The notes: generated by a model not told the origin, from the letters alone. Shown: positions 28,603-38,272, counted from the first letter of the stretch. The stretch: 64,000 bases of DNA from JANPPS01 sp965246925 (GCA_965246925.1 OZ251994.1:1364001-1428000), one strand, 5' to 3'. Translations and numbers: made by a program.

Positions 28603-29882
28603 CCCATATCTCCCCTATCCAAGCTCCCTTTGCCCATGCAACCCCGGCCCTGTTCCGGGACGCCGCCGCGCGGTTCGGTGAGTCCTTCTATCTCTACGAT
28701 CTGTCCTGGCTCCGCCGCCACGTGGCCCGCATGCGCGCCCTGCTGCCGCCCGATGTCGGTATCCTTTATTCCGTAAAGGCCAACCCCAACCCCAACCTCA
28801 TTCGCGTGATCGCCGAGAGCGTACAGGGTGTAGAAGTCTCGTCCGAAGGTGAACTCGCGCAGGCCCGGGCCGCCGGCATCCCGTCCGCCAGCATCCTCCT
28901 GATCGGCCCCGCCAAATGCGCACAGGAGATCGAGTTCGGCGTGAACGGCGGCGCCCGCGCCATCGTGGTCGAAAGCACGGATGAGCTGCAGGAGGTGATC
29001 GCCGCCTGCCACCGGCACGGCACCACAGCCGCCATCATGGTCCGCATCAACCCGGAGTTCACGTCCAAAGGCAGCCGCCTACAGATGAGCAGCGCCAGCA
29101 CCCAGTTCGGCGTCGAGTTCGATGAGGCCGTCAGCATCGTGCAGACCGCCATCGCCCATCCGAGCCTCCGCTGGGACGGCCTGCACGTGTACACCGGAAC
29201 CCGCATCCTGGACGCGTCGGCCATCGTCGAGAACTGCCGCCAGATCCTCGAAGTGGCCGTGCGGCTCAGCGATGCCGTGGGCCAGGCCCCGCCCGTGATC
29301 GATTTCGGCGGCGGCCTGGGCGTGCCCTATTACGAGAACGAGGGCACGCTCGACCTCGCCGCCCTGGGCGCCGGGCTGGACGCAATCCTCGCACCGCACC
29401 GCGCCGCCTACCCTGGCACGGCGTACCTGATCGAGACCGGGCGCTACGTCGTCGCCGAATGCGCGCTGTTCGTGACCGGCATCCGCCGCCTCAAGACCAG
29501 CAAGGGCGCCACCTGGGTGCTGACCGCGGGCGGCACCAACCACTTCGCCGCCCACACCTTCATGGGCGCCCTGATGCGCCGCAATTTTCCCATGGCCGTC
29601 GTGACCCGCCCGGGCGCGCCGTCCGACACCGCGTACAACATTTGCGGACCGCTGTGTACGCCGTCTGACATCATGGCCACCAACGTTACGCTCCCGGCCC
29701 TGGCCCAGGATGACCTGATCGCCATCCGCAACGCCGGCGCCTACGGCTATTCCAACGCGGCGCTCAATTTCCTGAGCCACACAACCCCGGCGGAGGTGGC
29801 GCTGGAGGACGGCATCCTCCGCCCCATCCGGCGCACGATCGGACCCGACGCCCTACTGGCGCAAACCACCGGACTTTCCTGA
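28599..29882 (+). CDS. PLP-dependent fold-type III decarboxylase (exosortase-associated type)
   Basis: A 427-residue alanine-racemase-fold decarboxylase related to diaminopimelate/ornithine decarboxylases. The PLP lysine is K60 in LYSVKANPNPNLI, the phosphate loop is DFGGGLGVPYY and ETGRYVVAECALFV supplies the PLP-contact Glu/Arg. The active-site cysteine segment is CGPLCTPSDIM, and NAGAYGYSNA ends the fold. Close relatives, as I recall, are named pyridoxal-dependent decarboxylase, exosortase A system-associated, and sit with an ACP and an AMP-ligase exactly as here. A distant relative, BtrK of butirosin synthesis, decarboxylates an aminoacyl group held on an ACP. The ATG at 28599 overlaps the GNAT stop; the ACP gene follows after 11 bp. 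Confidence 0.88.
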   Translation: MTHISPIQAPFAHATPALFRDAAARFGESFYLYDLSWLRRHVARMRALLPPDVGILYSVKANPNPNLIRVIAESVQGVEVSSEGELAQARAAGIPSASILLIGPAKCAQEIEFGVNGGARAIVVESTDELQEVIAACHRHGTTAAIMVRINPEFTSKGSRLQMSSASTQFGVEFDEAVSIVQTAIAHPSLRWDGLHVYTGTRILDASAIVENCRQILEVAVRLSDAVGQAPPVIDFGGGLGVPYYENEGTLDLAALGAGLDAILAPHRAAYPGTAYLIETGRYVVAECALFVTGIRRLKTSKGATWVLTAGGTNHFAAHTFMGALMRRNFPMAVVTRPGAPSDTAYNICGPLCTPSDIMATNVTLPALAQDDLIAIRNAGAYGYSNAALNFLSHTTPAEVALEDGILRPIRRTIGPDALLAQTTGLS

Positions 29883-29893
29883 AAGGACCACCA

Positions 29894-30145
29894 ATGCCCA
29901 CCACGGACGACATCGACGCTCCCCTGCGCGCCCTGGTGATCGAGGCGCTGGACCTCGACCTCGCGCCGGACCAGATCAAGGCCGATACCAACCTGTTCGA
30001 CCTCGGGATCGACAGCCTCGCCGTGCTCCGCCTATTGATGGCCGTGCAGGACAAGTTCGGCGTAGAAATCCCGGAGGACCGCCTGACCGCCCAAATGTTT
30101 GAGCGCTTCGGCAACCTGTCAGAGGCCGTGGCGGCCGCACACTAA
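29894..30145 (+). CDS. Acyl carrier protein
   Basis: An 83-residue phosphopantetheine carrier. The attachment site is Ser41 in FDLGIDSLAVLRLL, with four-helix spacing (TNLFDLGID before, FGVEIPEDRLTAQMF after). It differs from fatty-acid AcpP (DSLAVLR instead of DSLDTVE), which fits a dedicated pathway carrier. It has an SD (AAAGGA) and shares one base with the start of the ligase gene (TAATG), so carrier and ligase are coupled. Confidence 0.92.
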   Translation: MPTTDDIDAPLRALVIEALDLDLAPDQIKADTNLFDLGIDSLAVLRLLMAVQDKFGVEIPEDRLTAQMFERFGNLSEAVAAAH

Positions 30146-31713
30146 TGCTGCTGCACGAGCTGGCGGACGCCGCCACGGCGCGCACGCCGGATGCACCGGC
30201 CCTGCTGGATGGGCGCACCACCCTCGGCTACGCCGCGCTGGACGATGCGGTCCGCCGGGCGGCCGGACTGTTCATGACGCTGGGGCTCCGCCGGGGCGGG
30301 CGGGTCGCGGTCTGGCTCGACAAGCGGATGGAGGCCGTCATCGCCATGTGGGGCGCCGCGCGGGCCGGCGGCGCCTTCGTGCCCATCAACCCGGTGCTGA
30401 AGCCGGACCAGGTCGGGCATATCCTGGCCGATTGCGATTGCGGCATCCTGGTCACCACCGCCGACCGGCTCGCCCTGTTCGGCGCGCGCGCCACCCAGCT
30501 CCCGGCGTTGCGCCATATCGTGACCGTGGCGGGCACGCCGGACCCGGTCGCAGGCCTCACCCTGCATCATTGGGCGGATGGCCTGGCCGCGGGCGGGCCC
30601 GCCGGTCACCGCGTGATCGATACCGACCTCACCTCTATCCTTTATACCTCCGGCTCCACCGGGCGGCCCAAGGGCGTGGCGCTCAGCCACCGCAACATGG
30701 TCGCCGGCGCCATCAGCGTCGGCAGCTACCTGCCCATGACGCCGGACACCCGGGTCGCCGCCCTGCTGCCGCTATCGTTCGACGCCGGGCTCAGCCAGCT
30801 CACCACGAGCTTCGTCCGTGGCGGCAGCGTGCTGCTGCACAACTACCTGACCGCGCCGGCCGCGTTGACCGCGCTGGCCGATCACGCCGTGACCGGGCTC
30901 ACCGCCGTGCCCCCGCTCTGGGCGCAGCTGCTGCGGGAGCCGTGGCCCGCCCATATCGGCCTGCAGTTCATCGCCAACACCGGCGGCCACATGCCGCGCC
31001 CCACGCTGGACGCGCTGCGCGCTCGTCTGCCCGGCGCGCAAGTCTTCCTCATGTATGGGCTGACGGAGGCATTCCGCTCCACCTTCCTGCCGCCAAGCCA
31101 GATCGACGCGCGTCCGGACTCGATCGGACGCGCCATCCCCAACGCCGAGATCCTGGTGCTGCGCGATGACGGCACCCCGGCCGCACCGATGGAGCATGGC
31201 GAACTCGTGCATCGCGGCCCGCTCGTCGCACTCGGCTACTGGAATGACCCGGCCCGCACGGCCGAGCGCTACAAGCCGCTGCCGCCCGGCGTGCGGGAGG
31301 CCGGGTTTCCGGTGCCGGAACTCGCCGTGTTCTCCGGTGACAGCGTCTATGCCGATGCGGAGGGCTATCTATACTTTGTCGGACGCCGCGACGACATGAT
31401 CAAGACCAGCGGCTACCGGGTCAGCCCGTCCGAGGTCGAGGAGGCGATCCTCGCGACCGGCCTCGTGTCCGAGGCCGCCGCTATCGGCCTGCCGCACCCG
31501 GACCTCGGCCAGACCGTCCATGTCGTGGCGCAGCGGGCCGCCGGGCAGGACGGCCCGGCGGCGGAGATCGTCGCCGCCCTCAAGCGCGCCTGCCAGAAGG
31601 CGCTGCCGGCCTACATGCAGCCCACCAGCATCGACCTCCGCGACACCAGCCTGCCGCGCAACCCCAACGGCAAGATCGACCGCGGCGCCCTCCGCGCAGA
31701 GCGGGCGGCGTAG
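30145..31713 (+). CDS. AMP-forming acyl/aminoacyl-ACP ligase
   Basis: A 522-residue ANL-superfamily enzyme: A3 loop ILYTSGSTGRPKG (166-178), FLMYGLTEAFRST (A5), GDSVYADAEGYLYFVGR (A7), the hinge RRDDMIKTSGYRVSP and the catalytic lysine in LPRNPNGKIDRGAL. It should activate a carboxylic or amino acid as AMP ester and load the ACP encoded just upstream. I recall relatives annotated as acyl-CoA ligase (AMP-forming), exosortase A system-associated. The acid cannot be named. It is the last gene of the operon, converging with the haem peroxidase gene with only 5 bp between stops. Confidence 0.88.
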   Translation: MLLHELADAATARTPDAPALLDGRTTLGYAALDDAVRRAAGLFMTLGLRRGGRVAVWLDKRMEAVIAMWGAARAGGAFVPINPVLKPDQVGHILADCDCGILVTTADRLALFGARATQLPALRHIVTVAGTPDPVAGLTLHHWADGLAAGGPAGHRVIDTDLTSILYTSGSTGRPKGVALSHRNMVAGAISVGSYLPMTPDTRVAALLPLSFDAGLSQLTTSFVRGGSVLLHNYLTAPAALTALADHAVTGLTAVPPLWAQLLREPWPAHIGLQFIANTGGHMPRPTLDALRARLPGAQVFLMYGLTEAFRSTFLPPSQIDARPDSIGRAIPNAEILVLRDDGTPAAPMEHGELVHRGPLVALGYWNDPARTAERYKPLPPGVREAGFPVPELAVFSGDSVYADAEGYLYFVGRRDDMIKTSGYRVSPSEVEEAILATGLVSEAAAIGLPHPDLGQTVHVVAQRAAGQDGPAAEIVAALKRACQKALPAYMQPTSIDLRDTSLPRNPNGKIDRGALRAERAA

Positions 31714-31718
31714 CTTTT

Positions 31719-33392
31719 TTAGCTCAGCGCATAGCTCACCAGCCGGTCCAGCGTGAAGTTTGCCGCCCCACCCGTGATGATGGGATGCGGCTTGAAGGCC
31801 GGGGTCGCGTTCAGGAACGAGCTGCTGTCCATGCTCAACAAGCCGATGATGGTTTCCGCCACGATCCGGCTGCCGACCGGGCCCAGATGCTGGCCGCCGA
31901 ACATGATGCCGGGCTCGTTCGGATCCTTCGTCACGCCATAATATTCGGCCTCTCGCAGGATGTAATACCAGAGCGGGGTGTAGCCATCGATGATCTTGCC
32001 GGCCGCCGTGACCGCGTCCCGTGCCGCCTTTCGGGCCGCCACCGTGTCCTTGAAGTCCTTCTCCGTATCGCCTGGGAACGGCTTGCTGCCCAGCCTGGAC
32101 GAGCCCGCGCCCCAGACGATGTCGGGCGTCATCGGCACGATCCCTAGCTGCTTCGCCACCGCCTCCCCGGACGGTAGATCCAGCAATTGCCCGCGGCGAA
32201 GGTTGCGGAACGCAAGGTTCATCAGCGCGTCGTTGTGCTTGGCCGCGGCCTCGGTCTGGAACTCGGGCAAGATAGCCAGCGGATCGGTCAGCAGCGCGTC
32301 CATGCGGTAGGATTTCTGCGGTGCCTGCACGCTTTCCCCGGACGCGGGTGGCTTCGGGATGGCGACGTTCGGCTTGATCCCGTCCAGGAAATAGCCCCAG
32401 TCGATCCCCCATTGCTGCGGCAGGGTGCCCGGGAAGCCGTTGAGGTTCAGCAATTGCTCCTGCGGCGTGGGATGCGCCGGGTCCTTGACGATGGCGAACG
32501 TCGGGATGCGCGTGCTGTCCGGCTTGTCATGCGCGGTGCCGACCAAGCGGTTCAGCGCGTAGGATGGGCGCACCATGGAGTGGCCGAACCGGAACGCGGC
32601 ACCCGAAAACTCGACCGGCATATAGGCGTACGGCGCATCGAGCTTGAGGTAGTTGTTGAGCCGCGGCACCTCGCCCGCGTGCAGCACTTCGTCCACCATG
32701 CCGGGCTCGACGATGCGGTCGAGATAATCGAACACCACGACCCATTGGTAGTGCCACTGCACGATGGTGCGGGCGGCGTTGAAGCGGGCGCCCTGGTCGG
32801 CCGGGTCGATGCCGGCCCAGGCCATGAGCGCGTCATCGGCCACGACCTTGTTGTGGAATGCCATCAGCGCGCCGTGCATCTGCGAGACGATCTTGTTCTC
32901 GTCGTTGCGCTTGTCGCCCAGGATCGCCGTGTTGTCCGGCAGGCGTAAGATGTCCGCCTTCGTCCCCACCGCGGCATCTCCGTTGCCCGGCGCCGGCCCC
33001 GTGCGCAGCTTGTTACCCACATACATATACGGCTGATCCGCCGGGCCGCGGCCATACAGGTTGTCTAGGTCCAGCGCCGGCGTGCGGAAATCCACCAGCG
33101 CGTCGACATCCTCATGCTCGGCGCTCAGCGGGGTGGGGTCGAACGTGATGTCGTGATCGATGAACTGGCCGAAATAGGTGTAGCCCGCCGGAATGGTGGG
33201 ATTCTCGTCCACGGTCTCGGCGGCCGTGATGGGCTTGCCCGGATCTTTCTTGATCATGGCTTTGGCGATGGTTTTCAATAGATCGTCGGACAGCTTCTGG
33301 TTGGGGGTGAGATCGAACATCTTGCCGAACCGGCCGAAAGGCTGGCCGGGAATAGAGCCGGCCACGAGGCCGCGGTTGTCCATACCGTGCAT
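31719..33392 (-). CDS. Animal-type haem peroxidase family protein
   Basis: A 557-residue protein of the peroxidase-cyclooxygenase superfamily. The distal histidine is in YFGQFIDHDITFDPTP, followed by LDNLYGRGPADQPYM. The catalytic arginine region leads to the proximal histidine in AFRFGHSMVRPSY, with NLAFRNLRRGQLLDLPSG later. The start at 33392 has a perfect AGGAGG 5 nt upstream. There is no signal peptide, so it is cytoplasmic or exported by another route. Bacterial members oxidise halides, phenols or fatty acids; the substrate here is unknown. A C-terminal GGQHLGPVGSRIVAETIIGL segment is also typical. Confidence 0.87.
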   Translation of the reverse strand: MHGMDNRGLVAGSIPGQPFGRFGKMFDLTPNQKLSDDLLKTIAKAMIKKDPGKPITAAETVDENPTIPAGYTYFGQFIDHDITFDPTPLSAEHEDVDALVDFRTPALDLDNLYGRGPADQPYMYVGNKLRTGPAPGNGDAAVGTKADILRLPDNTAILGDKRNDENKIVSQMHGALMAFHNKVVADDALMAWAGIDPADQGARFNAARTIVQWHYQWVVVFDYLDRIVEPGMVDEVLHAGEVPRLNNYLKLDAPYAYMPVEFSGAAFRFGHSMVRPSYALNRLVGTAHDKPDSTRIPTFAIVKDPAHPTPQEQLLNLNGFPGTLPQQWGIDWGYFLDGIKPNVAIPKPPASGESVQAPQKSYRMDALLTDPLAILPEFQTEAAAKHNDALMNLAFRNLRRGQLLDLPSGEAVAKQLGIVPMTPDIVWGAGSSRLGSKPFPGDTEKDFKDTVAARKAARDAVTAAGKIIDGYTPLWYYILREAEYYGVTKDPNEPGIMFGGQHLGPVGSRIVAETIIGLLSMDSSSFLNATPAFKPHPIITGGAANFTLDRLVSYALS

Positions 33393-33449
33393 GACTTCCT
33401 CCTGTAACACGTTGCGGTTATATAACGTTACGTTACAAAAAGAAAGAGG

Positions 33450-33608
33450 TTAGGCCTTGGCGACCGGCGGCCGCTTGTCCAAGATGGCTCTGCGCTCCGC
33501 CGCGGTCGCGTACGGCCAGGCGGCGATGTCCGCTCCGGTCCGGCCGCAGCCCAGGCAGCGCCCATCCGGGGCGAGGGTGCACACACCAGTACAGGGAGAG
33601 TCCGGCAT
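33450..33608 (-). CDS. DUF1289 small cysteine protein
   Basis: A 52-residue protein with the DUF1289 pattern SPCTGVCTLAPDGRCLGCGRT (four cysteines that probably bind a metal or an Fe-S cluster) followed by IAAWPYATAAERRAIL, the conserved W and helix. The start codon at 33606-33608 lies within the CATG that also contains the DUF72 start on the other strand. I see no SD, so it may be translated from a leaderless or very short-leader mRNA; an upstream ATG at 33662 would add 18 residues overlapping DUF72. Confidence 0.75.
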   Translation of the reverse strand: MPDSPCTGVCTLAPDGRCLGCGRTGADIAAWPYATAAERRAILDKRPPVAKA

Positions 33609-34401
33609 GGCATCGATCGTGGTTGGCATCGGCGGCTGGACCTTCGCACCCTGGCGCGGCACCTTCTATCCCAAAGGCCTGCCGCATGCCCAGGAGCTCG
33701 AGCATGCGACCCGGCAAGTCACCAGTATCGAGATCAACGGCACCTTCTACCGCACCCAGGATGCGGCCAGCTTCGCAACATGGCGGGACACCGCGCCGGA
33801 CCATTTCGTGTTTTCCGTCAAGGCCGCCCGCGGCACCACGCATCTGAAGGACATGACCGAGGCCGGTGCAGCGATCGAGCGCTTTCTCGGTTCCGGCCTC
33901 ACCGGCTTAGGCGCCAAGCTCGGCCCGATCCTGTGGCAGTTTCCGCACACCAAGAAGTTCGACCCGGCCGCCTTCGAAGCCTGGCTCCGCCTGCTCCCGC
34001 CGGAGCGGGACGGCGTGCCGCTCCGCCACGTGATCGAGGCGCGCCACCCGAGCTTCGCCGACCCGGCCTTCATCGCCCTCCTGCGCCAGCACGGCGTGGC
34101 GAACGCGGTCATCGAGTCCGATAAGCACAATCTGCTCGGCGATCTCACCGCCCCCTTCGTCTACGCCCGCCTCCAGCACAACGCGTCCGGAGCGGCCGAG
34201 GGCTACGACGGCACCGCACTCGACGCCTGGGCGGCACGGGCCCGCGCCTGGCGCGACGGCAAGTCCGTCACCGACCTACCGCTGCTCACCCCCGCAGCAA
34301 AGCCGATCAAGCGCGACTGTTTCATTTACTTCATCAGCGGCGACAAAGAACGCGCCCCCGACTCAGCCCGCGCGCTGCTGACCCGCTTGCAGCCAAAATA
34401 G
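33607..34401 (+). CDS. DUF72 (YecE-like) TIM-barrel protein
   Basis: A 264-residue protein starting VVGIGGWTFAPWRGTFYP with the family lines IEINGTFYRT, FSVKAARGTTHLKDM, GPILWQFPHTKKF and FVYARLQHN. DUF72 proteins share a TIM-barrel fold; no reaction is firmly established that I know of. The GGGAGAG before the ATG is a good SD and lies inside the first codons of the divergent DUF1289 gene. The start I use leaves out an upstream in-frame extension that overlaps DUF1289 entirely. Confidence 0.85.
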   Translation: MASIVVGIGGWTFAPWRGTFYPKGLPHAQELEHATRQVTSIEINGTFYRTQDAASFATWRDTAPDHFVFSVKAARGTTHLKDMTEAGAAIERFLGSGLTGLGAKLGPILWQFPHTKKFDPAAFEAWLRLLPPERDGVPLRHVIEARHPSFADPAFIALLRQHGVANAVIESDKHNLLGDLTAPFVYARLQHNASGAAEGYDGTALDAWAARARAWRDGKSVTDLPLLTPAAKPIKRDCFIYFISGDKERAPDSARALLTRLQPK

Positions 34402-34879
34402 CTGCAGCCCCCTCTCCCTCCTGGAAAGGGCTGGGGTGAGGGAAAACGACACGCGCTGGCTTGTCCGGTATGGTTGCTAGGTTCAGCGCTTGCCCTCTCC
34501 TCACACCAAAAATGCGCCTTATCGCTGAAACATATTGCATCCGACCCCGCATGCTTGAAATCTAAAGCACTGCCAACCCCCTCTCCCTCCGGGAGAGGGA
34601 TGGGGTGAGGGAAACGACGCGCGCTGCCCTGTCCGGTATGGTTGCGAGGTTCAGCGCCTGTCGCCTCCCTCACCCCGGCCCTCTCCCGGAGGGAGAGGGG
34701 GAAGAAAGCGCTTCACCGCTGGAACGTATTGCAGCCGACCTGGCCTGCTTACATTGAAAGCAATGCAAGCCCCCTCTCCGTCCGGGAGAGGGTTGGGGTG
34801 AGGGAAACAACACGCGCTGGCCTGTCCGGTATGGTGGCGAGGTTCACCGCTTGCCCTCTCCTCCCACCGTGAATGCGCC
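34402..34879. repeat. Degenerate tandem repeat block with palindromic elements
   Basis: This 478-bp gene-free stretch holds three imperfect units with periods of about 168 and 193 bp. Each has a CCCCTCTCCCT...GGGTGAGGG palindrome (34408-34443, 34577-34612, 34770-34805), then TGTCCGGTATGGT (34462, 34630, 34823) and a TTGCCCTCTCCTC or related line. Unit 2 also contains a reverse-orientation palindrome (34666-34702). Copies of the last bases of the adjacent metallopeptidase gene recur at 34511-34544 and, more diverged, at 34708-34739. Confidence 0.85.
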
Positions 34880-35734
<855 letters not shown>

Positions 35735-35785
35735 TTATCCCCTTACGTGCAACACATACGCCTACCCAGCGCCTTCGTTCCAGTC

Positions 35786-36373
35786 CTAGCGCATGGCCGC
35801 GAACAACTGGGCCATCGCGCGCGCCCGGTGGCTGGTCGCGTGCTTCTCCGCCGGGTCCATCTCACCATAGGTGAGCCGCCCGCCGTGCGGCACGAACATC
35901 GGGTCATAGCCGAACCCGAGCGTCCCCCGCGGCGGCCAGACCGCCGTGCCGCCGGCCCGGCCCAGGAACGTCGCCGTCTCCCCATCCGGCCACGCCACCG
36001 CGATCGCGCACATGAACCAGGCCCGGCGGTCCTCGCTCCCGGCCATCTCGCGCTGCACCTGCTCCATCGCCACGGCGAAATCCTTGCCCGGCCCGGCCCA
36101 GCGCGCCGAAAGCACGCCGGGCGCGCCGCCCAGCGCCGCCACGCAGAACCCGCTATCATCCGATAGCGCCACGAGCCCGGTTCCGCGCGCCGCCGCCAGC
36201 GCCTTGATCTGCGCGTTGCCCACGAAATCCGGCGCATCCTCCACCGGCTCCGGCAGCCCAAGCTCCCCGGCGGACGTGAGCGCGATTCCGGCCGGCCGCA
36301 GCAGGTCGGCGATTTCCACGAGCTTGCCCTTGTTGTGCGTGGCCAGGACCAGCCTCGGCCCGATCGGGCGCAT
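35786..36373 (-). CDS. rdgB: XTP/dITP pyrophosphatase (RdgB/HAM1)
   Basis: Removes non-canonical purine triphosphates such as ITP, dITP and XTP. The 195-residue protein has the family start LVLATHNKGKLVEI, the catalytic LSDDSGFCVAALGGAPGV and SARWAG segments and GTLGFGYDPMFVPHG. Its ATG directly follows the rph TAG stop (no spacing), a common pairing of rph and rdgB. Confidence 0.95.
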   Translation of the reverse strand: MRPIGPRLVLATHNKGKLVEIADLLRPAGIALTSAGELGLPEPVEDAPDFVGNAQIKALAAARGTGLVALSDDSGFCVAALGGAPGVLSARWAGPGKDFAVAMEQVQREMAGSEDRRAWFMCAIAVAWPDGETATFLGRAGGTAVWPPRGTLGFGYDPMFVPHGGRLTYGEMDPAEKHATSHRARAMAQLFAAMR

Positions 36374-37087
36374 CTACGCCAGCGCCGCGCGCTGCAGCTC
36401 ATACAGCCGCCCGGTGCCGACGCGGGCCAGGCGCATCAGCTCGGTGAACTGCGCCTCGCTGAACGGCGCCTTCTCGGCCGTCCCCTGGATCTCCACGATT
36501 CCCCCGCCGTCGGTCAGCACGAAGTTTGCGTCTGCATCCGCTTCGCTATCCTCGGCGTAGTCCAGATCGAGCACCGCCGCCCCCTCCACCAGCCCGCAGC
36601 TCACCGCCGCCACCTGCCCGATCAGCGGAGATTTCGTGATCACGTTATTGGCCTGCATCGTCCGGAACGCGAGGCTGAGTGCCACCCAGGCGCCGGTGAT
36701 GCTGGCGCAGCGCGTGCCGCCATCGGCGTTCAGCACGTCACAATCGAGCGTCACCGTGCACTCCCCCATCGCCGCCCGGTCCACCACGGCGCGAAGGCTG
36801 CGCCCGATCAGGCGTTGGATCTCCTGCGTCCGTCCGGACTGCTTGCCGCGGGCCGCCTCCCGGTCGCCGCGGGTGTGGGTGGCGCGCGGCAGCATGCCGT
36901 ACTCGGCCGTGACCCAGCCCAGCCCCTTGTTCTTCATAAACCCCGGCACCCGCCCCTCGACACTGGCGGTGCACAGCACCTCCGTCCCGCCCATGCGGAT
37001 CAGGCACGACCCCTCGGCATGGTGGGCGAAGCCCGTGGTAAAGCTCACGTCCCGCAGGATGTCCGCGGCTCGTCCGGAAGGGCGCAT
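36374..37087 (-). CDS. rph: Ribonuclease PH
   Basis: Phosphorolytic 3'-5' exoribonuclease that trims tRNA 3' ends. The 237-residue product has the family features FAHHAEGSCLIRMGGTEV, GWVTAEYGMLPRATHTR, CDVLNADGGTRCASITG and the C-terminal GGIVEIQGTAEKAPFSE, all intact. It is divergent from hrcA with a 59-bp shared promoter gap. Confidence 0.96.
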   Translation of the reverse strand: MRPSGRAADILRDVSFTTGFAHHAEGSCLIRMGGTEVLCTASVEGRVPGFMKNKGLGWVTAEYGMLPRATHTRGDREAARGKQSGRTQEIQRLIGRSLRAVVDRAAMGECTVTLDCDVLNADGGTRCASITGAWVALSLAFRTMQANNVITKSPLIGQVAAVSCGLVEGAAVLDLDYAEDSEADADANFVLTDGGGIVEIQGTAEKAPFSEAQFTELMRLARVGTGRLYELQRAALA

Positions 37088-37146
37088 GGTGCTGTCCTTG
37101 ATTTTGGCGCCATATAGCCCGGCATGACTCCCTTCCGCAAAGCCGC

Positions 37147-38196
37147 ATGAACCCGGTCTTGATGCCCCCCGGGCTCGATCCGCGCTCGGCCGCGGTGTTG
37201 CGTGAGATCGTGGAGCAGTATGTCGCCACCGGGGAGCCGGTCGGCAGCCGCACGTTATCCCGCCGCCTGCCGATGGCGCTGTCCCCGGCCACCATCCGCA
37301 ATGTCATGTCGGACCTCACCGACGCCGGGCTGCTGTTCGCGCCGCACACCAGCGCCGGCCGGCTGCCGACGGAGCGGGGCCTCCGCCTGTTCGTGGACGG
37401 CCTGCTGCAGTTCGGCAGCCTCGATGAAACCGAACGCGAAGCCATCAGCCTGGCGCTCGAAGCGCGAGGCCGTAGCCTGGAAGATACGCTCGCCGAAGCG
37501 AGTACTATGTTGGCTGGGCTGGCGGGCGCCGCCGGACTGGTGCTCGCGCCTAAATCGGACGGGGCGGTCCGGCACATCGAATTCGTGCCGCTCGGCCCCG
37601 GGCGCGCCTTGGTCATCCTGGTGGGTGCCGATGGCGGCGTTGAAAACCGCGTGATCGAGACCCCGCCCGGCCTGCCACCCTCCGCCTTGGTGCAGGCCGG
37701 CAACTATTTGAACGCCCGGCTTTCCGGCAAGTCGCTGGCCGAATTACGCCGGGCCGTCGGTACGGACATGGCAGAGGATCGCACGCAGCTCGATGCGCTC
37801 ACGTCCCAGGTCGTGGAGGCCGGGCTTGCCACCTGGACCGGGGAGGGCCGCGGCGGTTCGTTGATCGTGCGTGGTCAGGCACGCCTATTGTCCGAGGTCA
37901 CGCAGATCGAGAACCTGGCCGCCATCCAAACCCTGTTCGAACGGTTGGAACGCCAGGAAACCATGCTGCGTTTGCTGGAGCTGGCGGAGGCATCGGACGG
38001 CGTGCGAATCTTCATCGGCGCCGAGAGCGGCCTGTTCGGCGCCGGCGGCGTCAGCATGGTAGTGGCACCGGCGCGGAACGAAGCAGACCGTATCGTCGGC
38101 GCCATCGGCGTGATCGGCCCGACCCGGATCAACTACGGCCGGATAATACCGGTCGTGGATTACACGGCCCGCGTTATTGGCCGATTGTTAGGCTGA
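37147..38196 (+). CDS. hrcA: Heat-inducible transcription repressor HrcA
   Basis: Represses groE/dnaK-type heat-shock operons through the CIRCE operator. The 349-residue protein has an N-terminal winged helix (YVATGEPVGSRTLSRRL, then SPATIRNVMSDLTDAGLL and HTSAGRLPTERGLRLFVDGL), a GAF-like centre and the C-terminal GVIGPTRINYGRIIPVVDYTA line. No CIRCE-like inverted repeat is seen in the gap upstream. grpE, often next to hrcA, is absent here; a receiver-domain gene follows. Confidence 0.95.
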   Translation: MNPVLMPPGLDPRSAAVLREIVEQYVATGEPVGSRTLSRRLPMALSPATIRNVMSDLTDAGLLFAPHTSAGRLPTERGLRLFVDGLLQFGSLDETEREAISLALEARGRSLEDTLAEASTMLAGLAGAAGLVLAPKSDGAVRHIEFVPLGPGRALVILVGADGGVENRVIETPPGLPPSALVQAGNYLNARLSGKSLAELRRAVGTDMAEDRTQLDALTSQVVEAGLATWTGEGRGGSLIVRGQARLLSEVTQIENLAAIQTLFERLERQETMLRLLELAEASDGVRIFIGAESGLFGAGGVSMVVAPARNEADRIVGAIGVIGPTRINYGRIIPVVDYTARVIGRLLG

Positions 38197-38257
38197 TCAC
38201 TTTCCGTCATTACCGTTCGTCCACGCGCAACGTACGGTGTCACGCTCCGTTAAGATG

Positions 38258-38272
38258 GTTGAATGGTTCAAC
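38258..38272. promoter_or_regulatory. 15-bp dyad before the receiver gene
   Basis: GTTGAA-TGG-TTCAAC, a perfect 6-bp inverted repeat ending 13 nt upstream of the receiver gene ATG. It could be an operator or could occlude the ribosome-binding region. No regulator is inferred. Confidence 0.25.

Noticed and set aside
30099..31169. 356-codon plus-strand frame overlapping the ligase gene
   Set aside because: Arg/His/Pro-rich shadow of the AMP-ligase, which has all motifs in its own frame.
31369..32412. 347-codon minus-strand frame
   Set aside because: Out-of-frame shadow of the haem peroxidase and ligase genes; no domain features.
34402..34879. CRISPR array
   Set aside because: The units are long (about 170-190 bp), imperfect and lack short direct repeats with unique spacers.
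37088..37146. CIRCE operator upstream of hrcA
   Set aside because: No TTAGCACTC-N9-GAGTGCTAA-like repeat is present in the gap.
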